From: Breviolum minutum Mf 1.05b.01
Taxonomy: Eukaryota; Sar; Dinophyceae; Suessiales; Symbiodiniaceae
DNA length: 64,000 nucleotides
Assembly (NCBI GenBank): GCA_000507305.1
Contig: DF239237.1
Span: forward strand, 165,435 to 229,434
Direction of reading: 5' to 3'
In this document: piece after piece, positions 44,939-58,700 of the stretch
Position numbering within the stretch: position 1 is the stretch's first letter
Layout of the letters: each line of letters starts with the position of its first letter
Program-made: the position numbers and the translations under genes
The notes under the pieces: model-generated
What the model saw: the letters and a program-made list of their open reading frames with translations, nothing else
Told to the model about the DNA's origin: nothing
Databases searched by the model: none

Positions 44939-45534
44939 AGTTGTTGGTTTTGGAAAAAAACACGTTGAAGTTGGTAGAATTGACATAATGCATGTGCCAA
45001 CTTGAACTTGAAGATAAATGAAAGGTGTTTTTTTGATGCTATTTTGTTGAAGGGTTGAATCAACAAAACCATATTCCATTCAAAGTGTTTTGGGCCAAAA
45101 AGAAATCCACGAAACAAAACAACCCCCAAGCATCCGAAAACCTTTCAAACATGGCCATTTTAAGGACCCCAAAAGACACACCTACGTGATTTTTATTCAC
45201 CTTTCCCTTGGAGGGGCCAAGGATTCTTATAGGGAACAAAAAACAATGTCGAAACATGTTGAAACCCAAAAATAAAACGAACAACTTCACAACTTCAACC
45301 TATACCTGCAATCTTTACAAGTCTTTACAAATTTTACAACTTCAACCTGCTAAAGTTTTCTGGCCCCTTTGTGTTTTTTTTCTTCTAAGTGAAACCAAAA
45401 AAAAACACCACGAAAAGCTCAGCTCCCAAACTAATGAGTTTCACCTCTGGTCGTGCAGCCTGAGGTTTGGAGGTGGGTCGTGCGTGCAAACTCAACTCCC
45501 TCCCCGAGGCTTGGGTGTTGGTAGAGCAACTCGG

Positions 45535-45690
45535 TCCCATTTGAGCAATGAAAAATGGGCCCCTGGTTGTTTCGGTACCCTGTATATGGGTTATATTACC
45601 CAGCTATATGGGGATTATAATACATCAGTTATAAGTAAGGATCCATATTAAACAATCAGGTATAAGGATCCATATAAACATCCATATAAC
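45535..45690. repeat. Family M element, rearranged
   Basis: ATTTGAGCAATGAAAAAT, GGTTATATTACCCAGCTATA and repeated AAGGATCCATAT. Confidence 0.5.
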
Positions 45691-46826
45691 ACCAGTTCAG
45701 GTTGTATAGGGGGTCATGGTACTACCCTTTTGTTCTATGGCTTTGGTATATCCCATTATGGATTTTTCCCTATGAAAAACAGCCAGGATTCAATGGGAAA
45801 GTCATAAGGGTTTGTTGCCATCTTGAACATACTGCTCGATCCAGTACCTAGAAGTTTCAGCGAGCTGCGCGGCTGAAGTCCTGGGGAAAAAGATCTCCTT
45901 GAAGTTCAGTCCAAGTCTCTCAAACACGAAAGAATTCCAAAAGAGGTGGATTTCCATAGGATGTAAAAGTACCAAAACAAACAAACACAACCAAATGTAG
46001 GTAAATAATGATAAATAGATATACCATACATGGATGGTATGGGAAATGGGTGATTTAATGATTGATCCCTGTTCTCAGATTCGCTTAAGGTGGTTGGAAA
46101 AAATATTCCCCAAATGGTGGTTTAATAGCAATTTACCATGGTAGAAAGCAATTCAACATCACCTAAAAAAGAAATCCGAGGTGATTGAATGACCTGGCCA
46201 AATGGAATAATACTTCACCTTCACCATCCGATTTCCCCAAAAAGAAGAGATTTCTCTACCAAATCACCTGCCTCGGGGATATTCGTGGTGAGGTCATAAT
46301 GTGAGGTCGCTATCATTTGACAAAAATGACCCCTGTTCGGGGTTTGCCGTATTCACTTGAAACAACCCTAAAAACTTGGAGAAACACTATACATCACCAA
46401 GGGACTTGCTACCTGTCAATTCTTAGGGTTGATTTTCTCACGTAACAAGGTGTTTATGGTGGACCCCGCTGTTTCTTGTCATCTCTTTCTGTAGGATCTG
46501 AGTGTCTCCGAACGTCATCTTTCACGATGTCTTCCAAGGAGTGTTTCTCAAACTGCGAGAGTTTGGTCGAATCATGTCCAGATTTTCATCAACGAACGAA
46601 GCACAAACACAAAAAAACACATCAACAAAGACTTGGTTACCATGACAACCCACGGTTCCTTCATTTTTAGGGGTTATAACCCATAGATTGGGGGTTCAAA
46701 ACCTTCATTTTTTCATGTTTTTTTGGGGTCCACGGGCATTAATCATGTTTTTGAACCTCCTGATGTTGACTACTTGCCGCATCTTGGAATGGACTTACAA
46801 ACAAAACTTTGTTTTTGAGGCAAATA
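45691..46826. other. Half B element and diffuse repeats; no gene
   Basis: AAATGTAGGTAAATAATGAT to ACCATACATGGATGGTATGG (45995-46042) is the right half of family B. Family N text at 46075 and family O text (GTGAGGTCATAATGTGAGGT) at 46288. Confidence 0.4.
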
Positions 46827-46934
46827 TACCCTCTGGTGAACTAACATGGCAATTGAAATCCACCATTTTCAATACGAGATACATCTTCAAGGTCGGTCCA
46901 TTTTCTATTGCCGTGTTAATTTAAGAGGCTACCT
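46827..46934. mobile_element. Foldback element, family E
   Basis: TACCCTCTGGTGAACTAACA at the left; TTGCCGTGTTAATTTAAGAG at the right is diverged. Confidence 0.75.
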
Positions 46935-48129
46935 TATGATTGACCATGATTGACCTTCATGAAATAATCCAATGACGATGAACAACTAATGTCACATCAT
47001 AGATCATGATACATGAACAAATCCCGGATATAAGTAAGGTTATAACTCCACTTGTAGGAGTTATAATCCCTGTCAGCTACTTACAAGTCCATTTGTAGGG
47101 GGCATTTGTTTCCCATCTTTTACCACCATCTTGTAGGATCTAGGACAACCAGTAAACTTCTCTACTGAATTCCAACGGAATTTGAAAACTTGAAGCCAAG
47201 CAACCATCTGTGGCAACACATTTTGTTGACCTACCGTTTTTCCGAAGTTTTCCAAACAAACAAATAGATCAAATAGCCTACAGTAATTGAAAAGTAGATG
47301 GCACAGGTCCCTAGCGTATTGGTTTATTTTTGAACCCTTTACAAAAACCTACCAAAATTGGTATCTGTGCTAAAAACCACCTTCTATTTTGACCTTTTTT
47401 GGTCACTGAAAACCACCATCAACCTGTCGTATTTTTGGGGCACATTGTAACTCAACAACTCAACAATTCTCGCAACAAAAAACTTCTCCCCAGTTTTCGT
47501 GGCACCCTGAAGTTTGCTTGTTGCCGCGGCGCCTTTGTTGTTGGATGATGTAGAAGAGTGGTGCAGAAAATGCACAACTCTTTTTTACAATCCACCTTGG
47601 CCCAAGGGGACTTTTTTTAAAAAATGGATGATTTATCATCCATCGATATCCAGAACCATCCCCAAACTCAAACATCTTTCGAACTTGATGTTTTGATGTT
47701 GGACACACGTTTTTGGTACATGTTTCACACATAAAAACCTCACCAAAAAAGGTTGATAATTGATTGGATCCGGCCAAGACACGACACTAGTTCGTTCAAA
47801 CTGGATCATGAAGCTTCAGAAAGGTCGGTCAAGTAACATAGTTGATTATGTAACCACTGTGACAGGCTATTTTAGAAACCCCCAATACTGGTTGATAGTT
47901 GATTTTTCAGCCACTGATTTCCAGCCTCGCAAAAAACTAAAAGCCAATTCAAGGCATCAAATCTGTTCTATACTACCCTCACCATTATTTATAGCTTGGT
48001 TTACGAAACCACATTTTTTTTTTAGAGTAAGCCTTTGGAACCATCATCCAAAAGGAAACCATTTTTCAGTCCAAAAAAGGTGCCCCGGTGGCACCAGCTG
48101 TTTTACTAGGCGTTCGGGCACAATAAACG
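46935..48129. other. K-like remnant, then weakly coding-like DNA
   Basis: TTATAACTCCACTTGTAGGA at 47040. The minus strand at 47430-47560 reads SKLQGATKTGEKFFVARIVE and the plus strand has a 144-codon frame at 47760; neither is supported by splice sites. Confidence 0.25.
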
Positions 48130-51100
48130 TCAGCTTTCTCCTTGCAATTCCCACATTTGGCCTAGCATTTTGGCCAAGGTGGGAAGGATCTTGACTTCGA
48201 AGATCCCTAAGGCAGTCCCTAAGGAATCCCAGGTATTTCCTACAAGGTGGGCCCCCTATCAGTTATAACTTGAGTTATAACTCCTATAACTAGGGTGAAA
48301 TAACCCCAGTTACCCAATTATAAGGCCATTTATAGGGGTTATATCACTATATTTATAACTGGTAGGGGCCCACCTTGTAAGGATGTTTGATTGGTAGGTT
48401 GTTTTGGGGGTCCAAAACAACATCTCAGGAGATGAGATTTTTGGATGTCACAAAAGGGCATGGTGGAAAATGAACCAAAAACTCGCCTGTTTAACCCTAA
48501 GAATCCAGGTACAGTATGTCCTGAGAAAGGGTGATTATCCCTACATTCCTAGTCTTTTCGGATGGGATTGGAACCCTCGATCCTATTCGATCCGGGAGGT
48601 GTCCGGATTCTCAGGGAGGTGTCCCTTCTCTACATTTTCAGTTAGTTGATCAACTTCGGGGGAAAACCTGCGATGTCCAAAGAAGGTAGTAACTGCTTAG
48701 TAAGCTGGTTGATTTCACCTACTTACGGGACGTATCCAGCCTATTGATATAGGGGTTATAATCCATTTACTAAGTACCATGGACATCCCAGTATAACGTC
48801 AAATTTCAAAACACCAGCAAACGTCTCTCCAAACATTCCCCCCATTAAAAAACAAACGGCGCCCACTTTTTCGGGGCGAACTTCCTTCACCCCAAAACAT
48901 CTGAGCAGTGATCGAAACCCACCAGTGACATGCGGTTGGTTTAATAGGGATCCCTATAGCCCATGGATCCCCGGGACAGGTATTTACCTAGATAGGTTAT
49001 GTTTTAATTCTAAATGTATAGGTAAATATACCTGTCCCATGGATCATGATATGGGTAATGCAATATGTGCAGTGGTTTCTCATGATCCCTATAACACTGG
49101 GTAGTTTTCCATCCTTTATAAAACCCATACCGTCCATGTATGGTCAATGGTATATTTACCTACATTTAGCATAAAAATCCACCAAATGTCGGTAAACCCG
49201 ACCACCATGGGGGTGAAATGATCACTCCTCACTTACCGTTGGCTTCCACGGTTAAGGATGATCTGGGACAGTCCGTGCACTCGCCAATTTCGAGGGCGCT
49301 AACCTCTGGGTGAGTGCCATTCCGTTGGATGACACGCCATGTCGACAAAAAACGGGATACAAAAATCGTAGGAAAACCCAAGAATCACTTGTACTTTCTC
49401 TGATATACACTGGCTATTTTGAATAAACCCCCATTTCAACATGTCCGCCTTTCGATCTTTTTGAATGACATCATGAGAAACGAATAGAGCTTGAGAGTTT
49501 ATGGAAGCATCTCAAGATTCGGTATGTTTGTTGATGATGTTTCTTTGCCAGGACTTGTGGATATCGAAATGGCATCCGAGGAAGGACTGTTTTAACATGG
49601 ACCTGATCAGGATAATGGTTCTGAATCAAAGAAAAAACATCATGCATCGCAGATTGCTAGGCCATCCTGGTGGATCTTACATCATGATAATACTTTGTCA
49701 GTTAAATAACCTTCTAAACAAGACATTGTAGATCTGATAGGCTCACTAGGTATTTTCCTCATCAAATCTAAGTTCCAGTTTGACTATAACTCGTTTAGAT
49801 ACAGGACATTAGAGAACCTACACTGACAGGCATACTAGTAGGTAGGAGTATTTTGTCACGCCACTTACAAATTACCATAGTTACAAAACCTTGAACGTAG
49901 GACACCCTGGAATGAGAACCTCCTGCATGCTTAAGTAAGAGAAAACACTCTTCAGTAGCACATGTAGCACTCTTTTTTCTAAAAAATCCCCAAACAAAAC
50001 ATATGAAGAGTAAAGTAAATCTCGGGTTGCCATTGCTTTCTTATTAATCAAGACAATCTCTACCTACCTTTACCTGCATCATCTAGATGCGCAACATGTT
50101 ATTATTTATCTCATTAATGCAATGTGTGTTTTATCTTTGTCTTTTAGTCAAACAAACACGCCTATATATACGCTATACACAATTCGAATCAAACTCCAAG
50201 TCGATCCCATGGTTTTCTTGGCACATAAAAACCAAAAAAACATCCGTGTCAAGACACGGGCCAACAAGTTTGGCATACTCCGTCAAGCCCATGGATGCCA
50301 CCACTTTATCAAACATACTCCCAGCTTTGGCCTGGCAAAGCCGATGGGGAAAAGATGGAAACTCGTCATCCATTTTCACCCCAGGGATGACAAGAAAAAC
50401 ACACATATGTACGTATATATATATGATATTATCATCAAACAAATTATATATCCAATAAGATCAAAGATGTATGATATATATACATATATATATATTTTTT
50501 TTGACCTGGTGATTTTGATGCAAAATTAGTAGGTACAGTCCAGTAGATTGATATATAAATACCTTGGATCCGTTATGGGTGGGATTGTTGGTGAAGTGAT
50601 GGAAAAAGGTCAGGACGCAGGAAAAATGGAAAAGGAGGGGTATGAGAGACAGATTGATTACCCTAGACGTCCAAGTCATCCTCCAGTCATACCGAACGTG
50701 AGGATCGATGTTTGGAAGCACTAACCATCCTAAAACCCGAACCCCGGAGATGTGAATGTGGGTTCAAACACTCACTCACAAGATATTTAGATGTACTTAG
50801 CAACCATGGTTAGTAAGTCCACTACTGGGGCTGTTCCCCTTCCAAATGGCCTTTTCATGGCGTAAAATTGGGGGGCTACTAACGACTTACATCCAACTTA
50901 CATCCACTGGGATGACACCCCAAGTATATTAGGGTTGAACCTTAAAAGTGGGTGGTTGAATAATTGGGATTAATTATTGGCTTGGAGATTCTTGGGAAAA
51001 AAAAAACATTGAAACTTTTGTTGCTCCCTACTAGGGATTCCTCATCCCCCCAAAAAAAGTTGAAAGTCCCGCCATTCAGCAGGGTTCTTAACCGAGTGGT

Positions 51101-52798
51101 TTCCGTTTCGATGTTCATTGCTGCACATTTGGCTTGTTTTTGTTGCTGGTTTGCTCCGCTAGAAGACGTGATTTCCAAACATACATTGTGGAGCATCAGT
51201 TTCTAGCTATCAGATCTATCAGCGTGTTGTAGAAAAACTTCCCCAACATGTAGTGGTGAATGCCACTAACTACTTAGATTTGCCTGTTGGGTGGTTGGAA
51301 AACGTTCCAAAGAATGAGAAATGCTTGGAACAGGCTTCAAAAATCTTCTCCCAAATGGTGAGTTTTTCACGGTGACGAATCCCATGGGATTGAATCCGAA
51401 AAAAATCACCCCAAAACACATGGCTGCCATGTCATGATCGTGAAAACGTCGAAACGATAGGTCGCGCCCATCAATGATGCGGAATATGGTTCTGCAAGGG
51501 GAAATCTTTCCCCAAATGTGGCGAGTAATGCCCTGAGCTCTCAAGCTTTCCTGTTGTGACGTTGAGATCATGAAAAATTATCTGACAATCAACACAGGTT
51601 CACCATGCGGATTGGTGACTCTCTCCAACTCGCGTGCTTCCGATCAAGCAACGCTTCTATCGAAACCAGCCACGGCAGCAAAACTGCAGGGCAATGCTCA
51701 TCTCCTCCATGATCTAAAGCTTCTACTGTCAATTGTTCAAACTGCCCTAGTTGGTGGTTTCAACCCAATTGAAAAATATTAGTCAAAATGGGAATCTTCC
51801 CCAAATAGGGTTGAAAATAAAACATATTTGAAACCACCACCCAGATAAGAATTTGCTAAGGAATCATTATTGGTTCCATTTTGAAGCTCGTTGTTGTATA
51901 TTAGATAAAATGCAATGGCTTGCAGTGATGTCAAACCACCAAACAAAACCCAGGGCGAGCCTTCTCTTTCTTGCTCATGGTCCAAAACCCACGGCCTGCT
52001 CACGGCTTTGTTGTGGTACTTGGATGTTCCAGCAAGTTAGGATCAGTGGATAGTAAATGGATTGTAACCTACTTATACATTGAAGAGCTGGGATCAATGC
52101 TTAGTAAATGGGTTGTAACCTACTTCTTAATGTTTGATTTATTGGGGTCATACCTAACTTCCTGAGACATCCAAGTAGGGATAAAGGAACAACCAATGCA
52201 CGAAAAGGTGATTAGCCCCGCATCAAAGACACCAAACTGCTTATTATGACCCGACTGGAACAAGAAAAATCACTTGCATATGGCTTAGCCTGGATGCTTT
52301 TTGGAATAGTAAAACTAAAACATCAACATTAATCACATTCAATTTCATGGTACTACTGTTGATTTTGTTAGAAATCCCAAGGCCAACCACCTGACATGTA
52401 TGTTTGCACCCTGTAAATAATGTTTTTTTAACCATAGCAACTGGTTAGCCGGATTTCTTCCATCAACAGTACTAAAACATTGTATCTACGTATTGTCTAA
52501 AAAAAACAATAATAAAACTAAAACACAAAACCCTGATGCAAAGCGGTTTTTTTGTCCAACATTGTATACACCCCCGAAGATTAACAGCTGGAACCTGAAG
52601 TCATGATGGTTTGCTTCAGATGTTTTTCCGAACTTCCAGGGGGCCCGTATTCTCAGGGTTCCAGCCGTTAATCTTCGGGGTATCCAACGATTTCCATCCT
52701 TCCCAACCTCCCACCTCCAGGCCGTAAAAAAAGAACACCCCGCAGCCCCGCAGCTGCGTTCGTTGTAGCTGAGCCCAAGCTGTTTTTCAAAGTTGTGG
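48130..52798 (-). CDS. C-terminal extension exons of the TRMO-like gene
   Basis: Five exons (52798-52739, 51725-51604, 51158-51093, 50331-50242, 48189-48130) keep phase with the TsaA exons. The 51.7 kb exon reads VEALDHGGDEHCPAVLLPWL and onward. The 50.3 kb exon includes FDKVVASMGLTEYAKLVG and continues into LPTLAKMLGQMWEL before TGA, faintly like a SAM (sterile alpha motif) helix bundle. They could instead belong to another gene. Confidence 0.42.
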
Positions 52799-55700
52799 CT
52801 GTAGCAGTGGGCAACCAAAAAACATCAGCTACCTACAAGGTGGGCCCCTACAATGCGGAAATTTTCGCACCCTCTAAACGGCCGAAAGTACGACATGGGT
52901 AACTGGAGTTATAACCCCTATAAGTGGAGTTGTAACCCTATTCTTATAACTGGTAGGGGACCACCTTGTACTGTTCCGAATGACTTACTATGATTTACCC
53001 ACCAGTGGCATGAACCACGAAATCCTGGTTGATTAACAGAGATGGGTCCCGGGATAACCCATTACTTATCAATGATGGTGATTGTTTGATGGTAAATTAG
53101 TAGGTAAATATACCATACGTGAATCTTATGGGGAATGAGTCATGAGCTAAACCTGATTGATTTCTTTAAAGAGGTTACAAACAACAAATTTCAAGGCTGC
53201 ATGAAATGATCTCCCTATGAACTGAGCAGTCATTCATCTTCGTTGTTGACTGAGCTGTGTTAAAACTCATTTGAGATCCTAATCACATGAGCTTTAGCGG
53301 TCTGCCATCAACGGCCTATACGTCTTAAACTTTCGTGCTGGGACCCTGAAAAAAATGCTTTTGCAAATGATAACCACGCTCCAGGTTCTTCAAGTTGTGA
53401 CCTTGTTGTTTCACCCACAAGTCGTGACCCGAAATCGGGGATTAAGTGACCTCAGCGACCTCCATTTGGGGGAATCATTAAATAAAACATGCCCTTGGAC
53501 CTCAAAACCATGAAACATGAAGGTTTTGACCCCCCAATATATGGGTGAAACAACCCCATGGTGCAAACATATCGAAAAAAGAAGCTCCAAGACCTGGTCC
53601 CAGCAGCAAACGTACAAGTCGACTTTTTTGTTTACCTTCTTTCCCCGGCTCCAACGACTCCACTCGAACCATCGGCATGTTGCTCCCGTTGCTCGAAGCA
53701 TCTGATCCCGCACACAGCAGGGAATACCTGCAGCAGAATTCAAATGCCATGGTTCCAGATTCATAGGATTCTTAAGGGGGGGGGTGGTGATTCCCCTTAT
53801 CTTCCCTAAAAGTTCCCTCAAGGTTCCCCTTATCTTCCCATACAAATCCTTAGGGTTCCCCTTGAATACCCCCTCCCCTTGAATATCATCCCCCTTAAGA
53901 ATCCTACAACAGATCGGCATGGTGGAAGCCAGGTGGATACAGCTGATGGCCCTTCACCTTCCCATGGGCCAGGGTATGTTTTGTCTCAGGATTTTAGCCT
54001 CACCCAAACCAATAATGGTCCTAAGAAAAAAACAAAAACCCTTACTACTTTCCATTATACTGGTGGTTTAATAAGGATCCTTATTTCATGGTTTATTATA
54101 ATCCCTATGTAATTGGGTAGTTGTTCGTCCCATATATAACCTAAACAACCAGGGTATTTTTCGTGGCTCAATGAACATCCCCTATCATCATAGATACGGT
54201 TCACCTAAGTCCCACTACGAAAACCCCGATTTTCCTACCATGGCATGGACCCAAAAATGTTCATCCAAAGCCGGTTTCACCTCCTCTTGCTAGGGGGCCC
54301 ACCATTTTGAGGTGAAAAAAAACGTCAAAATGCGCCATGAAAATCCCCTAGCAATGCAGTCAAGTACCCTCCGGGACTGCATTAACATAGCTGGTTGTTT
54401 TATCCACCTAGTTTTTCAATGGTGGTTTCTGGTTCCCCTTAATAGGTGGTAGGTGATATATAATCCCCCAATTGGCAGTATATACCACTTATATACCACT
54501 TATATATTGCCAATTGGGTGATTATATATCACCTACCACCTGTTAAGGGGAACCAGAAACAGCTATTGATATTTACCAGAAATGATGCTGATTTTCCATG
54601 GCAAACTGTACTGTTAGTTTACCAGAAGGTATCAACAAGCACAAATAAACACCTGAGATTCTCTAAGGGCTATGGCATGCTGCTCTTTGTGTGAAACCTT
54701 TGCAGAACAATGGTACTAACCCCAAGATTTGACGTTTAATATGCCGAAAATGGTGATATTTGAAAGGAGATACATTTTCAAGGCCCATCATTTTTGGCAT
54801 CTACCTTAAATGTCTGGGGAGTAGCAACATTTGCCAAGGAACTTGATATGGAGTTGATGAAACCACAAGTCTCCGGTGAAGAAGACACTGCCATCACCTG
54901 AAAAAGAGAGATTTTGTTTGTTGTTGTTTTGCTTTCGGTATGTTGGTACCCTTTGGGTTTCCGCAACGTTGCGCTAAGGGCGACAATGTCGTTGAAAGCA
55001 GCATTTTCTGACTCCTAATTTCATGTGTGGTACATTTACCTACATCAATGGCAACGTTTTGTATTGCAAGTGCAGGCAAATATACGTTACATGAATGATA
55101 CACCTTAAATGAAAACGCTGCTAACTCTTGCCCGCCATGGAGATACAGTAACCTTTACTAACATCTCCACTCTGGCAAACGAACATAGCAACGGAAATGG
55201 ACCTGGATTGAAGATGTATCCCCTATTAAAAAGGGGTGGTTTTCCATTGTTTTGTTAGTTTACTAGAGGGTAACTTCATTGTTGGGGAATCTATGCTCTC
55301 GTTCAGGTAAACCTTTCTCTATGTATTAGATGTCCCTTCGTTCCTTCCTCCTTCTGTGTATCGTTTCCATAGCGTGGACACATAGAGTGGTCTCACATAG
55401 AGCGCTCCCATAGAGTGGACACATAGAATGGTTTCACATAGAGTGGTCACACATAGAGTGCTCACACATAGAATGCTCACATATAGAGTGCTCCCACATA
55501 GAGTGGACACATAGAGTGGTCTCACATAGAGTGGTCACACATAGAGTGCTCACATATAGAGTGAGCATAGAGTGGTCACATATAGAGTGCTCACATAGAG
55601 TGGTCACACATACATTGCATTTTGTTTTTATTTTCACACTGTTTGGGGTCTCTTGCCGGGATAATTTTCGATGTATTTCAGACTACGTAGATTCAGATGG

Positions 55701-58700
55701 GAAGTTAAGTACAAGGCATTTTCATCAAATGTCCGTATATTTTAGTTGCTTTGCTCATTTATACCAATTCTACAGGGATTTTCCAAGCAAAGATTCCAGT
55801 ATGGCAAAACAAAATCTGATACCACATGGCACTTTTGTAGAGAGTCACAAGCTATTGACCGTACGGTATCATATGTTCATTGTATGTAATAGTAATAGTA
55901 ATATTATCTAGTTGGTGGTTTCAACCCATTTGAACATTTTTAGTCAAACTGGATCATCTCCCCAGGTAGGGGTGAAAATAACACATATTCGAAACCACCA
56001 CGTAGTTATCATGTATCTGTTTCATTTGTTTTCCCAAAACGATGAAATAATTTTAACATGCATCATCTCACTCTTTTTCGCGTCAACCATCGACCACTGA
56101 AAAGATCGAAAAGTCATTATCCCTCCCCGGTCGCCCGCGACACACAGCGGGTTTTCACCGTAGTGAAAATAGATGGGGCGGTTTCCACTCCCAAGTTCGG
56201 TGGCGGTTTCTAAGGGGCTATGATTAAACCAAGACTAAGGGGAGTGAGTGGCTAGCCATCGATCCTTTCCACCCGAATGAACCCCAAGTGCCCATGAAAA
56301 ATGAAGGGTTTTACAACCCTCCAATATATGGGTGAAATAACCTCTAAAAATGGAAGGAAACCATGGATTCCCATGGGCAGGTGGTGTTTTAACCGGTGCC
56401 GCCTCGTTGAGGATTGGGATGGCGTTGTTTTTGTAAGGGTGATCGGATATCCAAAGCCAATGTCTCCACAATGGCCTCGCGAAGGTGGACAAAACTCTAA
56501 GTTTTTTGGTTGGGTTGGTTTGGAATTCTGGAGGAAATACCAACCAACGTCATTTTCAAGACCCAAGAACAACTGGTTGGTGGTTTCAACCCATCTGCAA
56601 AATATTAGTCAAAATGGAAATCTTCCCCAGGTAGGGGTGAAAATAAAAAATATTTGAAACCACCACCTAGACAAAATATACCCTTCCTCCCATAATCATG
56701 GTTCAGTAGAAAATGGGTGTATCTCCAATATTGGGTTTCCTTTTCATTTAGGGTAGTTTTCCGCTGAACCATGATTGTGGGAGAAAGAGTAAGAGAAATA
56801 AATAGCCAGGGTGAATTGATGTCATACGTTACATCAGGCTTTTAAACGGGAACATGATGAAATTTGTCCCTATCAATTTAATGTCATCACTATCATGTAA
56901 GAATATTTAAGGCATATTGGTTTAGTGAGGCCTGAGTAACACATATACCTAACAACCTATATTCATATAATCATATCAATTGACCCATCATTCTACAATT
57001 CTTTTTGTCATTATTTTTTCCACCAGGACCTTCAAGCCTCCTCATAGGCTTATCAAAGGATTCTGCAACCAAAGAGATATGGAGGTTTCGGTCAATGCCC
57101 AACAATATCAAAATCACACGGGTGTGTGAACCCATCCTATAGCATGTACATCCATACTTACCTAAAACCAGAGCTGATCTTGTCCATGATGTTCACGATG
57201 TCCATGTCATGGAGGTAAGATATGTATAACCCATCCCATCCATGTCAATGTATTGCATATTTACCTATAGCCTGAATTTGCTTGTTTTTTATGGTAAATG
57301 TAGGGAAATGTAGGTAAATATGCAATCGTCCCATGGATGCGTAATGGGTAATCAGTTAAGTCTGGTACTGAAAACCCCCACTACTCCGCAGGATTGTATA
57401 TCCAACCCGATGGAGATTTTTGCTCACCAACATGTTCCAAATCCCATGAACTACCCTCCAGGGAATTAACATATCCCACCTTGGGAAAAGGAAAATCATC
57501 TTCAAAAGTGATTTTTGATGGGATATGTTAGTTCCCTGAAGGGTAACCGCACGGATGAATCGAGATGTGGGACATTTTGTAACTGACAACTCGCCTTTTT
57601 TCTTGGATCACTGTACGGCATACTTATATAAATACGTACGTACCTTTACCATGCCTAAGATTGGATCAAAGTACAGCATACTTATATAAATACTTACGAC
57701 CGATGCCGATTCGAGAAGGATTCATGGTCTAAATATATCCCATCCCCATGATTGTAGAGGAAATCCCTTGGCAAACACCTGGATCCCTATACATTTACCA
57801 TGTAAATAAATATACAATCATCCCATGGATCCCAACAAGTTTTTTTTTTTGAAAGGTAAGGATTTCCCAGCAAAACTTCGCCTCCTTCAACTCCTCTTCC
57901 GAGTTGAAGGGTTCCAATGGAACCAAAGGCAGCAAGGTAGCACATTCTTGGATGGCCTTTTCCGACCATACGACCTGGTCGTGACACCTTTGGTGACCTA
58001 TAAGGACCTTGGATCAATTTTTTGGTTGTATATATTCCCAATACGGATCCCAAATGGGGACGAACGGTATATATCTAACCTATACATGAATTTCGTTGAT
58101 TTTTCTATGGTAAATGTGGGTAAATATACCAGTCCCATGGACCCTTATGGGTATGGAGTTTGTATATGGTAAATGGCAAATGCCTGCTATATTCCTGTCC
58201 CATGGAGGCATATACGGTATATTTAATGACCCATGAAGAGTTGATTTTGTACATGGTAAATCAGTTAGTTATGTAAATATACCAATTCCATTGATCTTAC
58301 GGGGGTTTTCCTCGTAGTCAGTGCAAGGGCAACTCCAAGAAGTCCGTGACATTTTGATAAAAACAAACACCACCCAGTTTACCGTGCTTGGAAGAAATGA
58401 ATGTACCACTGAAGGGGCATGAATCCTTGGCAAAAATTGTTGTTATCGTTGCAACTATACTTGAACTATACTTGGATTTGCTTGTTGGATGCTTGGAACA
58501 AGTTCCAACACACCTTCTCCCAAACGATGGTTTAATGGTGATGAATCCCATGACATATAGAAAGTAAAAAGTCACCTCATACAAGTCCAAGACTAATAGA
58601 TCTAAGAATCTGATAGCTTCTCCCCCTGAAAACTAACATGTCCAGGAAAATCAAAGGTTGGAAAATGACAATTTCCTTTTGAAATGGTCCCTTTCTGGGG

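Noticed and set aside
47760-48194. 144-codon plus-strand frame
   Set aside because: AT-rich, uneven composition; the right end overlaps the predicted last TRMO exon on the other strand.
48130-48200. Alternative frame reading FIVPERLVKQLVPPGHLFW on the minus strand
   Set aside because: Coding-like, but it needs an entry phase that the upstream exon at 50242 does not give; it would become preferred if cDNA shows another donor.
53411-53920. 169-codon minus-strand frame
   Set aside because: It crosses the W element, a family T repeat and the exon at 53636 in a different frame.
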